Translations under genes and position numbers: made by a program
The notes under the pieces: generated by a model
Told to the model about the DNA's origin: nothing
Seen by the model: the letters and a program-made list of their open reading frames with translations, nothing else
The model's database searches: none
Assembly (NCBI GenBank): GCA_031772625.1
Contig: CM062807.1
Span: forward strand, 1,151,257,007-1,151,321,006
DNA: 64,000 nucleotides
Direction of reading: 5' to 3'
Source of the DNA: Pinus tabuliformis
Taxonomy: Eukaryota > Streptophyta > Pinopsida > Pinales > Pinaceae
In this document: positions 1-9,006 of the stretch, piece after piece
Position numbering within the stretch: position 1 is the stretch's first letter
Layout: each line of letters begins with the position of its first letter

Positions 1-1085
1 TTTGATACATTTATACGGGGACTTGGCTTCACTAGAAGCAAAGCAAATCACTATGTGTATTTTAAATTAATTGGTGACCATGTTATTTATCTGGTCTTGT
101 ATGTGGATGATATGTTGCTGGTTGGAAATGACAAAGAAATTATCCAGGATTTGAAGATCCATTTGTCCCCCAAATTCGACATGAAAGATCTTGGTGCTGC
201 AAACTATATTTTGGGCATGGAAATTAAAAGAGATCGAACAAAGAGGAAGCTCTGGTTAAACCAGAGGAAGTATGTTGAGACAATATTGCAGAGGTTTAAT
301 ATGCAGGATAGTAAACTGGTGAAGTTTCCTATTCCTGTAGGTGTAAAGTTATCTATTGAATAGTGTCCCAAGACACAAGAAGAGGAAGAGGACATGTCCC
401 ATGTTCCATATGCAAGTGCAGTCGGTAGCCTGATGTATGCGATGGTCTGTACTAGACCAGAAATTGCACATGCAATAGGAGTATTGAGCAGGTTTATGTC
501 AAAACCAGGGAAGGAGCACTGGACAGCAGTGAAGCAGGTTTTCAGGTATTTGCGTGGCACTACTGATTATGGTTTGTGCTACCAAGGAAGACCAAGATTG
601 GACAGAGTGTTGGATATTCATGACTTTGTGGATGCAGACTGGGTTGGAAATCTGGATCAGAGAAGATCTCAAGTGGGTATGTGTTTAACCTATTTGGAGG
701 TGCAGTCAGTTGGATGAGTAAGAAACAACTTGTAGTAGCACTATCAACTACAGAGGCAGAATACATGGCAGCCACTCATGCAAGCAAGGAAGCAGTTTGG
801 TTGCAGAGATTGTGTTCAAGTATGGGGTTAGTACAAGGAGCTATAAGGATAGACTATGATAGCCAAAGTGCAATTTTCTTGGCAAAGAACCCTGCATATC
901 ATTCAAAGACAAAGCACATTGATGTTCAGTATCACTTTCTGAGGGATATGATAGAAGACAAAAAAGTGTTTCTGGTAAAGGTGGACACTTTGAAAAATAC
1001 TACAGATGCATTGACAAAAAATGTGAGCTCTAAGAAGTTCTCTTGGTGTAGAGAAACAATGGGCGTTGCAGGGCTGGATAAATGA
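1..1085 (+). pseudogene. copia pol fragment: RT C-terminus and RNase H
   Basis: The translation carries the copia RT catalytic motif YVDDMLLVG (about 100-125) followed by the conserved stretch around ILGMEIKRD. The RNase H region includes the GSLMYAMVCTRP, DADWVGN, STTEAEYMA and KHIDVQYHFLRD motifs. It is broken by an in-frame TAG at 361-363 and by a frameshift between the blocks 394-717 and 681-1085, next to the RRSQVGM region where related elements read RRSTSGY. The enzyme would copy element RNA into DNA inside virus-like particles, but this copy cannot make an intact protein. The Tork/TNT1-like assignment is from family knowledge. The same breaks occur in the right copy, so they predate the duplication. 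Confidence 0.92.
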
Positions 1086-1134
1086 CTAAGCTCTCCTATG
1101 GCCCCCTGTGGAAAGAAAACAACAAGTGGGAGAA

Positions 1135-1628
1135 TGTTGGGTTGTGTTATATTCTTTCCACAACTAACCCACGTAGTTAATGGGGGTTAGGGGGGGGGGG
1201 CTGTGGCCCCCCCTTCGTTGCACCGATTGCGTAGCGAGGGGGGTCACAGGGGGTTTGAGGGGTGCAGGTAACCCCACTCTATGGGGTCCGGGGCAGCGTC
1301 CCGAAAATTTTTGGTTTTGGACCGTATGTTAGGTTGGGTAGACCTACCTATGGTTTTGTGCATGATTTTCACACATGGTTTTGGACGCAATGGTTTTCGG
1401 TCCATGGTTTTGGACGCGATGGTTTTCAGTCCATGGTATTGGATGCTTTGGCATGTATAAATATGTATTGTAACATTGAAAGGAATATAATGAAAAATCA
1501 AGCTAGTAGTCCCGGTTTTGGGATCTAGGGGGAAATCTCTGTGTATATGTGTTATGCTCTCGCATTGTTTATTTTCTGTGTTTTAGATTTCGTATGTAGG
1601 TAATTTCTGTACAAGGTTAAAACCTACA
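1135..1628 (+). repeat. 3' LTR of copia D (left copy), 494 bp
   Basis: It starts TGTTGGGTTG directly after a purine tract and ends AAACCTACA. Related copies lie at 35343-35814, 39442-39935 and, reversed, 58809-59321. A TATA-like box (TATAAATA, 1456-1463) marks the likely U3/R boundary. A 29-bp unit containing GGTTTTGGACGC is present twice here but only once in the 35343 copy. Confidence 0.92.
1191..1213. other. G-run/C-run hairpin in the copia D LTR
   Basis: A run of ten G, the loop CTGTGG and a run of seven C form a perfect GC stem. A GGGGG run lies just upstream, so alternative G-quadruplex folding is conceivable. The hairpin is conserved in the right copy. The LTR copies at 35343 and 58809 carry shorter, variant versions. 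Confidence 0.7.
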
Positions 1629-1633
1629 CTAAG

Positions 1634-2477
1634 ACACAAGACAATCTCCCAAAAAGAATGTTGCACCAAAGGTGCTTTTCCTGTCATCAAGGTTGCCAAC
1701 CTGATCAACATCAATGTAAGTTATTAATTTAAAGTCTATATCTTTGGCATACCATAAACCAAAGTTTGTTGTGCGTTGCAAGTATTTGAAAATCCTTTTT
1801 ACAACATTGACATGGATTTCTCTAGGGCTAGCTTGAAATATAGCCACTACTAAGCCTACTGCTTGCATGATGTCTGGTCTTGAGGTAGTGTGGTACAACA
1901 AGCTTCCAATCACTGATTTGTAGGTTGTTTGATTTACAAGATGACTTTCATCCTCTTCATATAGTTTGCAACCAGTAATCACGGGGGTAATAATCTGATT
2001 GCATTCTTCCATCCCAAATTTCTTCAGTGTTTCTCTTAAATACTTGGATTGAGAGATGAAGATGTCATTTTTAGATTGAGTAATTTGTAGCCTGAGAAAG
2101 AAGGATAGTTATCCTATCATATACATATCAAATTCTTTCTACATAGACTCAACAAATTGGTGTCCCATTCATTCCAAATCGCTACTAAAAATAATATCAT
2201 CCACGTAAACCACAACAACCAGCAAATGATCATTTTCAGATTTTATATACAAATTACTATCAACAGCTCCTCTTTTAAAACCTTGTTTATTTATCTAATC
2301 TGGCATACCAAGCTTTAGGGGCTTGTTTTAGTCCATATAGGGCCCTCATCAGTCTGCAGACATAATCTTCATTCTCTGAGAGCTTGTACCCTACTTGTTC
2401 TTCTATATATACTTCTTCCAAATCTCCATTGAGAAAGGTCGATTTCACATCCATTTGATATACTTTAATATTGTTAT
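1634..2477 (-). pseudogene. SIRE-like copia RT fragment (element E, left copy)
   Basis: On the minus strand the sequence encodes copia RT: VYQMDVKSTFLNGDLEEVYI, then ALYGLKQAPKAWYARLDK followed by a stop, then VVVYVDDIIFSSD, then the region leading into RNase H with GSLLYHTTSRPDI. Several stops break it. It is cut on the left by insertion of copia D (TSD CTAAG) and on the right by a junction with the gypsy gag near 2477. The remaining RNase H part lies on the other side of the right copy of D (34960-35337). It is classed as SIRE/Maximus-like because of this RT/RNase H type and the associated gag at 45123-46523. Confidence 0.87.
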
Positions 2478-2627
2478 GAAGAAGAAGGAGGTGGTAGAGG
2501 TAGAGGTAGAGGAGGAGGAGGAAATAACAATAATAATGGAGGAGGTAGAGGTCCCATTGGAGGAGGAAATAGAGATGGGGATAATTCATTTGGGTTTCCC
2601 ATTGTTAATGAGGATTCCCGAGCCACT

Positions 2628-5600
2628 ATGAAAAACATATCACCATCCGTCCTCCCAAATTTCCATGGGTTAAGAACTGAGGACCCTGAAACATTCTTGT
2701 TTGAATTTGAAGTTGTGTGTCGAACCTATGACTATCTGGATGATACTCAGAAACTCAAGCTGTTCCCCTCAACATTAAAAGATCAAGGTTTGAAATGGTT
2801 CATGGGGTTACTTACTCAATCCATTAGGACTTGGGATGAAATGAAACAAACCTTTTTGGATAGGTATTTGGACTATTGTATGCCTACTAATCACAAGGAC
2901 GAGGTATTTAAAATGATGCAAAAAGAAGATGAGAGCTTAGAAGATTTTCTTGAAAGGTTTCAATATAACTTAAAAAGATCAAAGATGAGTAGCCTGGATG
3001 AAGAGACCTTAAAAGCCCTCTTATTAAAAGCCATTAGGGATGAATGGATAGTTATCTTAAACATGATGGGGAAAGGGGATATCTCTCAACTTTCTCTCAA
3101 TGATATAGCAGAACTTTGTATCCATCTCTCAAGGGGCAAATCAAAAACTCAAAAAGGGCCTAGAGATCCTTCTCTCCTTAGGGCAAATAAATCTGCAACA
3201 GGATCCGTGAGTAGGGCTGAAATCGGCAGTATGCTTGATGAATTTAAAACTGACATCTTAGGGAGTCTTAGTGAACAAATTGATACCCTTAAGATCCAAA
3301 ACAAACAAAAAGCAGAAGCTAAGGCTATGACCATTTTTTGCCCGAAGTGTAGAAAGAAGCATGCTTTAAGGGAATGTCCCTTGGAAGCAAATGTTGTAGA
3401 AACATGTGTCATTTGCTCAGAAACTCATGAGACCAAGGATTGTCCTTCAATCCCTGGCCTCAAAGCAGTCTTTCAAGAGGATCCAAACACACTTGAATCT
3501 CTCTGTTTTGTTGCAAGGAGACCTTGGCAAGGACAACAGAATCAAGGGTTTAACAACTCTATGAATTCTCAATCCCAACCAAATTGGAATCCTTGGCAAC
3601 AACCTTGGCCTCAACCACAAAATGCTTTTCAAGCATGGTTGCAAAGCATGCAAAATCCTTATGTGAGACTTGCTCAATTCTATCAATATCCTCCATCATT
3701 TCAGAATCAGCAAGCTCCCCAACTTCCAAATCAAGGTCAACAATTATCATTGCCATACCCTCAACAACAACAAACTCCTCCACAAAATCAAAATTCTCAA
3801 CTCACCCAGCAGAAGTCAAATCAACTTCCCTCTCAGCCATTACCAAACCCAAATAATAGGAACCCTCAAAATGCTTATGTGATGGAAGGTCAACCATTCC
3901 CTACCTATATGGTTGTTCCTCTCAATGAAGTACAACTCAGATCAGGTAGAATCTTAGATCAACCTTCCACAAGTGTTCAAGAACCAAGCATTTCTGAGGA
4001 AGAATCTCTCAAAGTCAATAAAGGTTCTGAAGTATCACTTCAAACCCAAAAAGAAAAAGAATCAACTCCCTTAGTTGAGCAACCCACATCTTCAGCTACT
4101 CCTCCTTTTCCTGAAAGATTGCAAATTGACAAAGGAGTGGAGAAGCAGATTTGGTTGCCTGACTATAGCTTTCTAGATGAATTGAAAAATGTCTGTATCA
4201 AGATTCCCTTGTTAACAGCCATTAAGGAGATTCCCATTCTAGCAAAGACGATAAAGGAGTTGAGTTTGAAAAAAACAATAAAAAGAACCAGAGATACCAA
4301 AAGGATACATCTAGTTGGAAAAATTGCAGACATTATGATGGGTAAGATTACCATGCAAAAGTATGTGGATCCCGGTAGTCCTATTGTCAAAACTCATATT
4401 AATGGGGTTGAAATCCCAAATACCTTGATTGACTTAGGAGCCGCTATCAACATCATGAGTAGACAGACCATGGATCAGTTAAAGCTTCCTAACCTTCTCT
4501 TTACACCTACTTTGCTGCAACTTGCAGATAGATCAATCATTAAACCTGATGGTGTATTAGAAGACATTCCTGTCTCTCTAGATTCTTGGGAATATCCAGT
4601 TGATTTTATGATTTTAACTCCCAAGAACAATCTAGGAGGACATCCTCTTATTTTAGGAAGACCTTGGCTGGCCACAGTTGATGCTTTCATAAGTTGTAGG
4701 TCTGGGGACATGTACATATTAGATGGTAATTCTACCAAGAAATTCAACTTGTATCCTCCCGCAAAGGCAATAACAGAAATAGGAGAAGATGAGTGGATTG
4801 ATGATGAGGATACCCTTCAACCTGTTCTAACCATCTCTGAGATTAGTGAGGACAGTCAAATTCTAAATACATTAGAAAATTTTGAGATACCTTTAGAATA
4901 TGACTCTTCACAGTTTCAGTTAGATGCAGACATTGAATATCTCTCCTCTAGACATATGTCTCTCTTCTCAATGGAAGAGTTTGGTAGTTCTACAGTTGAA
5001 ATCTTTCCAGGAAAAACATTAAACATTAACAAGAACTTGGAAAGACTACAACAAGAAGAATTAACTAAACTGTTGCAAAAACATTCCACTGCCTTTGCAT
5101 GGGAATACACTGACATGAAAGGAATCGACCCTAAGACTTGTATTCATCACATTTATATTGAAGAAAACAACAGACCTATTAGGCAGCCACAAAGACGGAT
5201 GAATCCAAATCTTAGGGAAATTGTGAAAGAAGAACTTCAGAAATTGCTCAAGGTAAACTTCATTTACCCCATTTCAGATAGCCAATGGGTTTCTCCCTTG
5301 GTTATAGTGCCCAAAAAGAATGGTAAATGGAGAGTTTGCATTGATTATCGAGAATTGAACAAAGCAACCTTAAAGGATCATTTCCCTTTACCTTTTATTG
5401 ATCAGGTACTAGACACTTTAGCAGGTAAAAAGTATTTCTCATTCTTGGATGGTTTTAGTGGTTACAATCAAATTCAGGTAGCACCTGAAGATCAAGACAA
5501 AACCACATTTACTTGTCCTTGGGGAACTTTTGCCTACCGAGTACTCCCTTTTGGATTGTGCAATGCACCCGCTACATTTCAAAGGGATGTACTAGGAATC

Positions 5601-7832
5601 TTTTCAGATCTGATTCATGATTGTGTAGAGGTATACATGGACGATTTCACAGTTTATGGTAATACATTTGAAGAAGCTTTGGCAAATTTGGAAAAAGTAC
5701 TGGTAAGATGCAAGGAAACAAATCTTTCTTTAAGTCATGAAAAGTGTTTTATGATGTTTACTGAAGGGATTGTTTTAGGACATCATATTTCAGGAGATGG
5801 AATCAAAGTTGATAGATCTAAAGTCGAAGTCATCTCTAAGTTACCTATTCCTAATTGCCAAAGGGATGTTAGAAGTTTTCTTGGATTTACTGGTTATTAT
5901 AGAAGATTTATTGAAAACTTCACTAAGATAGCATCCCCTCTTTTCAAACTCCTTACTAAAGATTGTGAATTTAAGTGGGATCCTGAATGTCAATCTGCCT
6001 TTGAAGCCTTAAAGACTAGAATATCTGAAGCACCCATTCTAAGGGGTCCAAATTGGAAACTCCCTTTTCACATTTCTACTGATGCTTCAGATACAGCTTT
6101 AGGAGCTGTTTTGGGACAAAAGGATTTGATCCCTTATGCCATTTATTACACAAGTAAGAATTTGACTCCCACTGAGTTAAATTACACTGTTACTGAAAAG
6201 GAATTTCTAGCCGTTGTTCATGCGATAAACAAGTTTAGACACTATATAACCGGCTATGAAACCTTTGTCCACACTGATCACTCTGCCATTAGATACCTCA
6301 TGAACAAACCAGTCACTAATGGTAGAGTTACAAGATGGCTTTTGCTTTTACAAGAATTCAACATAACTGTGTTAGATCGACCAGGTAAACAGAACACAGT
6401 AGCTGATTTCTTGTCTAGAATCCAAAACACTAATGAGGACTCTCCTGTAGAGGATAAATTTCCAGATGAGTATTTGTTTGCAGTAACTACCAAAACCCCT
6501 TGGTATGCTGATATTGCTAATTATTTAGTTACTGGAAAGTTACCTTTACATTTATTTCCTAATGAGAAAAGGAAAATCATTCAGGATAGTTCACATTATT
6601 CTTGGATTTCTAATGAATTGTTCAGAACAGGGCCAGATTTGATGATCAGAAGATGTGTACGGGAGGATGAAATGCCTGACATCCTTAAGGCATGTCATGA
6701 CGAACCTTGTGGCGGACACTTTGCTGATAAGAGGACTGCTTATAAAATCCTTTCATTAGGATATTATTGGCCTTCTCTCTTTAAGGATGCAAAGCAATAT
6801 GTTAAAAGGTGTGACAGTTGTCAGAGAGTTGGGAGACCAACTCTTTCAAATGAAATGCCACTACAGCCACAGGTATGCATCGAACCCTTCGAGAAATGGG
6901 CTCTAGATTTTGTTGGACCAATTAATCCGCCATCCAATCAAAACAGATATATATTGGTTTGTACTGATTATGTTACTAAGTGGGTAGAAGCTATAGCATT
7001 GACTTCTGCTACTGAAAATTCAGTTGTTCAATTTCTTTTTAAGGATATTTTCACTCGTTTTGGTGTCCCAAGAGAAATTGTAACAGATCAGGGGAGCCAA
7101 TTTACATCAAGAATGATGGAGAAGCTGATGGAGGAGTATAAGATCAAGCATAGAACATCTACTCCATACCATCCGCAAGCGAATGGTCAAGTAGAATCTA
7201 CAAATAAAGTTCTTGAAAGCATCATCACAAAGACTGTTCATCTTCATAGAAGAGATTGGGCGGAAAGGCTTCCTGAAGCCTTATGGGCCTATAGAACTAC
7301 ATGGAGGAACACCACAGGACATTCTCCCTATGAACTTGTTTATGGGAAGGAAGTCCTGTTTCCCATTGAGTTCCAAATCAAGACCTTCAAGACAGCAGTT
7401 CAATTGGGGATGAGCTTATCAGAAGCCCAGAAGCACAGAATGGACCAGTTAAATGAACTAGATGAAATGAGACAAGATGCAATTCTAAGGACCGATCTAG
7501 TTCAGCACCAAAGAAGCAAATGGCATGATCGACATATCAAAGAAAAGAAGTTTCAAAAGGGTGATTGGGCACTCTTGTTTGATTCAAAATTTAAGGACTT
7601 CAAAGGAAAATTTCAAACTCATTGGCTTGGGCCATATGAGATTGATGAAGTCTTTAATAATGGAGCAGTTAGAGTGAAGACTATTGATGAACTTCAAACT
7701 CCCTTTATTGTGAATGGCCACTGGTTGAAAATTTACCACAAGCCACTCTCAAAAGAGGAGTTTGTTAAGTTGTTCCAAGGCGATTCTGAAATGAGGCTGG
7801 TGGAGAAGAATTCTTCTCCTCCATCAGCCTAA
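2628..7832 (+). CDS. Athila-like gag-pol polyprotein, 1734 aa, uninterrupted
   Basis: A single ORF runs from the first Met at 2628. The frame is already open from 2469 and encodes a Gly/Arg/Asn-rich stretch, so the true gag start was upstream and is lost. Order of parts: gag core with KWFMGLLTQSIRTWDEMKQTFLDRY (aa about 55-80); a Cys/His knuckle FCPKCRKKHALRECP (about 240); a Gln/Pro/Asn-rich linker (about 300-430); aspartic protease with LIDLGAAINIMS (about 605); RT with YMDDFTVYG (about 1005); RNase H with STDASDTALGAVL and TDHSAIRYL; and integrase with a zinc-finger CDSCQRVGR and DDE residues in WALDFVGP, IVTDQGSQF and ANGQVESTNK. All catalytic motifs look present. It is the only long intact retroelement protein in the window, but it lacks a 5' LTR promoter. 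Confidence 0.93.
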   Translation: MKNISPSVLPNFHGLRTEDPETFLFEFEVVCRTYDYLDDTQKLKLFPSTLKDQGLKWFMGLLTQSIRTWDEMKQTFLDRYLDYCMPTNHKDEVFKMMQKEDESLEDFLERFQYNLKRSKMSSLDEETLKALLLKAIRDEWIVILNMMGKGDISQLSLNDIAELCIHLSRGKSKTQKGPRDPSLLRANKSATGSVSRAEIGSMLDEFKTDILGSLSEQIDTLKIQNKQKAEAKAMTIFCPKCRKKHALRECPLEANVVETCVICSETHETKDCPSIPGLKAVFQEDPNTLESLCFVARRPWQGQQNQGFNNSMNSQSQPNWNPWQQPWPQPQNAFQAWLQSMQNPYVRLAQFYQYPPSFQNQQAPQLPNQGQQLSLPYPQQQQTPPQNQNSQLTQQKSNQLPSQPLPNPNNRNPQNAYVMEGQPFPTYMVVPLNEVQLRSGRILDQPSTSVQEPSISEEESLKVNKGSEVSLQTQKEKESTPLVEQPTSSATPPFPERLQIDKGVEKQIWLPDYSFLDELKNVCIKIPLLTAIKEIPILAKTIKELSLKKTIKRTRDTKRIHLVGKIADIMMGKITMQKYVDPGSPIVKTHINGVEIPNTLIDLGAAINIMSRQTMDQLKLPNLLFTPTLLQLADRSIIKPDGVLEDIPVSLDSWEYPVDFMILTPKNNLGGHPLILGRPWLATVDAFISCRSGDMYILDGNSTKKFNLYPPAKAITEIGEDEWIDDEDTLQPVLTISEISEDSQILNTLENFEIPLEYDSSQFQLDADIEYLSSRHMSLFSMEEFGSSTVEIFPGKTLNINKNLERLQQEELTKLLQKHSTAFAWEYTDMKGIDPKTCIHHIYIEENNRPIRQPQRRMNPNLREIVKEELQKLLKVNFIYPISDSQWVSPLVIVPKKNGKWRVCIDYRELNKATLKDHFPLPFIDQVLDTLAGKKYFSFLDGFSGYNQIQVAPEDQDKTTFTCPWGTFAYRVLPFGLCNAPATFQRDVLGIFSDLIHDCVEVYMDDFTVYGNTFEEALANLEKVLVRCKETNLSLSHEKCFMMFTEGIVLGHHISGDGIKVDRSKVEVISKLPIPNCQRDVRSFLGFTGYYRRFIENFTKIASPLFKLLTKDCEFKWDPECQSAFEALKTRISEAPILRGPNWKLPFHISTDASDTALGAVLGQKDLIPYAIYYTSKNLTPTELNYTVTEKEFLAVVHAINKFRHYITGYETFVHTDHSAIRYLMNKPVTNGRVTRWLLLLQEFNITVLDRPGKQNTVADFLSRIQNTNEDSPVEDKFPDEYLFAVTTKTPWYADIANYLVTGKLPLHLFPNEKRKIIQDSSHYSWISNELFRTGPDLMIRRCVREDEMPDILKACHDEPCGGHFADKRTAYKILSLGYYWPSLFKDAKQYVKRCDSCQRVGRPTLSNEMPLQPQVCIEPFEKWALDFVGPINPPSNQNRYILVCTDYVTKWVEAIALTSATENSVVQFLFKDIFTRFGVPREIVTDQGSQFTSRMMEKLMEEYKIKHRTSTPYHPQANGQVESTNKVLESIITKTVHLHRRDWAERLPEALWAYRTTWRNTTGHSPYELVYGKEVLFPIEFQIKTFKTAVQLGMSLSEAQKHRMDQLNELDEMRQDAILRTDLVQHQRSKWHDRHIKEKKFQKGDWALLFDSKFKDFKGKFQTHWLGPYEIDEVFNNGAVRVKTIDELQTPFIVNGHWLKIYHKPLSKEEFVKLFQGDSEMRLVEKNSSPPSA

Positions 7833-9006
7833 TCTCTGTTTCTTTCAATTTCAATGAAAAAAAAAAAAAGAATAAATTTATGAGCCTGAAAACCAATCTC
7901 TGATTGGCAGTCTCATGCAGAAAACATAAGGTGAAAATCAGGGTCACCTGACACCTCATGTTTTCCAAAAAAAAAAATGTCTCTCTCTCATCTCATTTCG
8001 CCATTTCATCCATTCCATCTCACCATCTCATTCCATCTCACCATCCTCACTTCACCTCACTGTTTTCCACCCATTCATTCATTCCATTTCATTTCATTAA
8101 TAAAAAAAAATTCAGGAACTAAAGTTATTTTGTGCAGCTGAAGGACACCATTGCAGTTCCCGCAGCTATTTGGCAATTCTGCAGCCATTTAGCCTTTCTG
8201 CAGCCCTCTGCACCTGCACAGAGAAACACAGTCTGTCTGAGAAATATTTACAGTTCAAAAATCATCAATGACAAGTAGGAAAGAATCATGTAATAGCAAT
8301 AAAGTTGACAAAGGGTTAGTGGCAAATTATCAGAAAGCAAATCAAACGCGGATCTGAGGTACGTTTTAAATCTTAAACCTATAGTTATTTCATTACGCAG
8401 AATTTTCTGGGTTATGTCTTTTTGGCCACTAATTGTAATGATTACCCATTTTCTCTACCATGCGACCACATATCCACGAATCCTCCACGTCTATCAGTTC
8501 ATGATAACCACGATTTCGAAAATCACCGTCGGCTGCTTCTGTCATTAAGGCTTTCGTACCCTAGTGACGTAACCTACCGTATTACGACTCTCTCAGTCCT
8601 CATCCCACAGCCATGTGTTAACCTACAACCAAAATCTGAGAATCTAGCCGTTTCACTCATTATTTCGAAACCCTCTACGCTCATAACACTCCATTTCATG
8701 CTGTTCCATTCTCTCATCTCCCTCATTCCGTTTCACTCACTACGATTGCCTCCATAAACCATACTCTGTTTTTCCTCTCTGCTCATTCTTAGAAACAGTG
8801 AATACGTATAGCCAGTAAAGCCACCGTTTCACTGTGTTCACACTGTTTGTCCACCATTTAACTCTGTTCAAGCCGTAAATTCTCTGAGTCTAAGGCTATT
8901 GCTGAACCCATACATCCTCTGTTCCATAAAATTCTGAACAAGAGCCGAGGATTTTCTGTGTAAAGCCACCATCAAAATCGTGTTTTAAGACAGAGCCGTA
9001 GGGTCA
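7833..9006 (+). other. Spacer between gag-pol and second ORF of gypsy A
   Basis: This is non-coding. It begins with an A-run (7857-7869), then a low-complexity stretch of repeated CCATTCCATCTCA-type units (about 7985-8100). A 111-codon open frame at 8422-8757 has no recognisable domain and low-complexity composition, and I do not consider it a gene. Long spacers here are usual in Athila/Tat elements. Confidence 0.6.

Larger units (their letters stand above)
1..1628 (+). mobile_element. 3' part of Ty1/copia element D (left copy)
   Basis: Reverse transcriptase C-terminal part, RNase H, a purine-rich tract (about 1124-1134) and a 3' LTR ending in CA occur in that order. The same sequence is seen complete at 35343-39935. 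The element is followed by CTAAG (1629-1633), the target-site duplication seen on both sides of the complete copy. Its 5' half lies beyond the window start. Confidence 0.93.
1..6836. repeat. Left copy of a 6.8-kb segmental duplication
   Basis: This block matches 38308-45122 at a constant offset of 38307, falling to 38286 after a 21-bp deletion in the right copy near 43255. It spans the 3' end of copia D, a reverse copia E fragment and most of a gypsy gag-pol. Both copies share the same D/E and E/gypsy junctions, so they are copies of one composite locus. Homology ends just after the integrase zinc-finger coding region (6836 and 45122). The left end lies outside the window. Differences seen by eye are scattered substitutions, well under 1 percent. 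Confidence 0.95.

Noticed and set aside
8422-8757. 111-codon open frame in the A spacer
   Set aside because: No conserved motif, low-complexity Leu/Ser/Pro composition, located in a known non-coding spacer type; best taken as chance.
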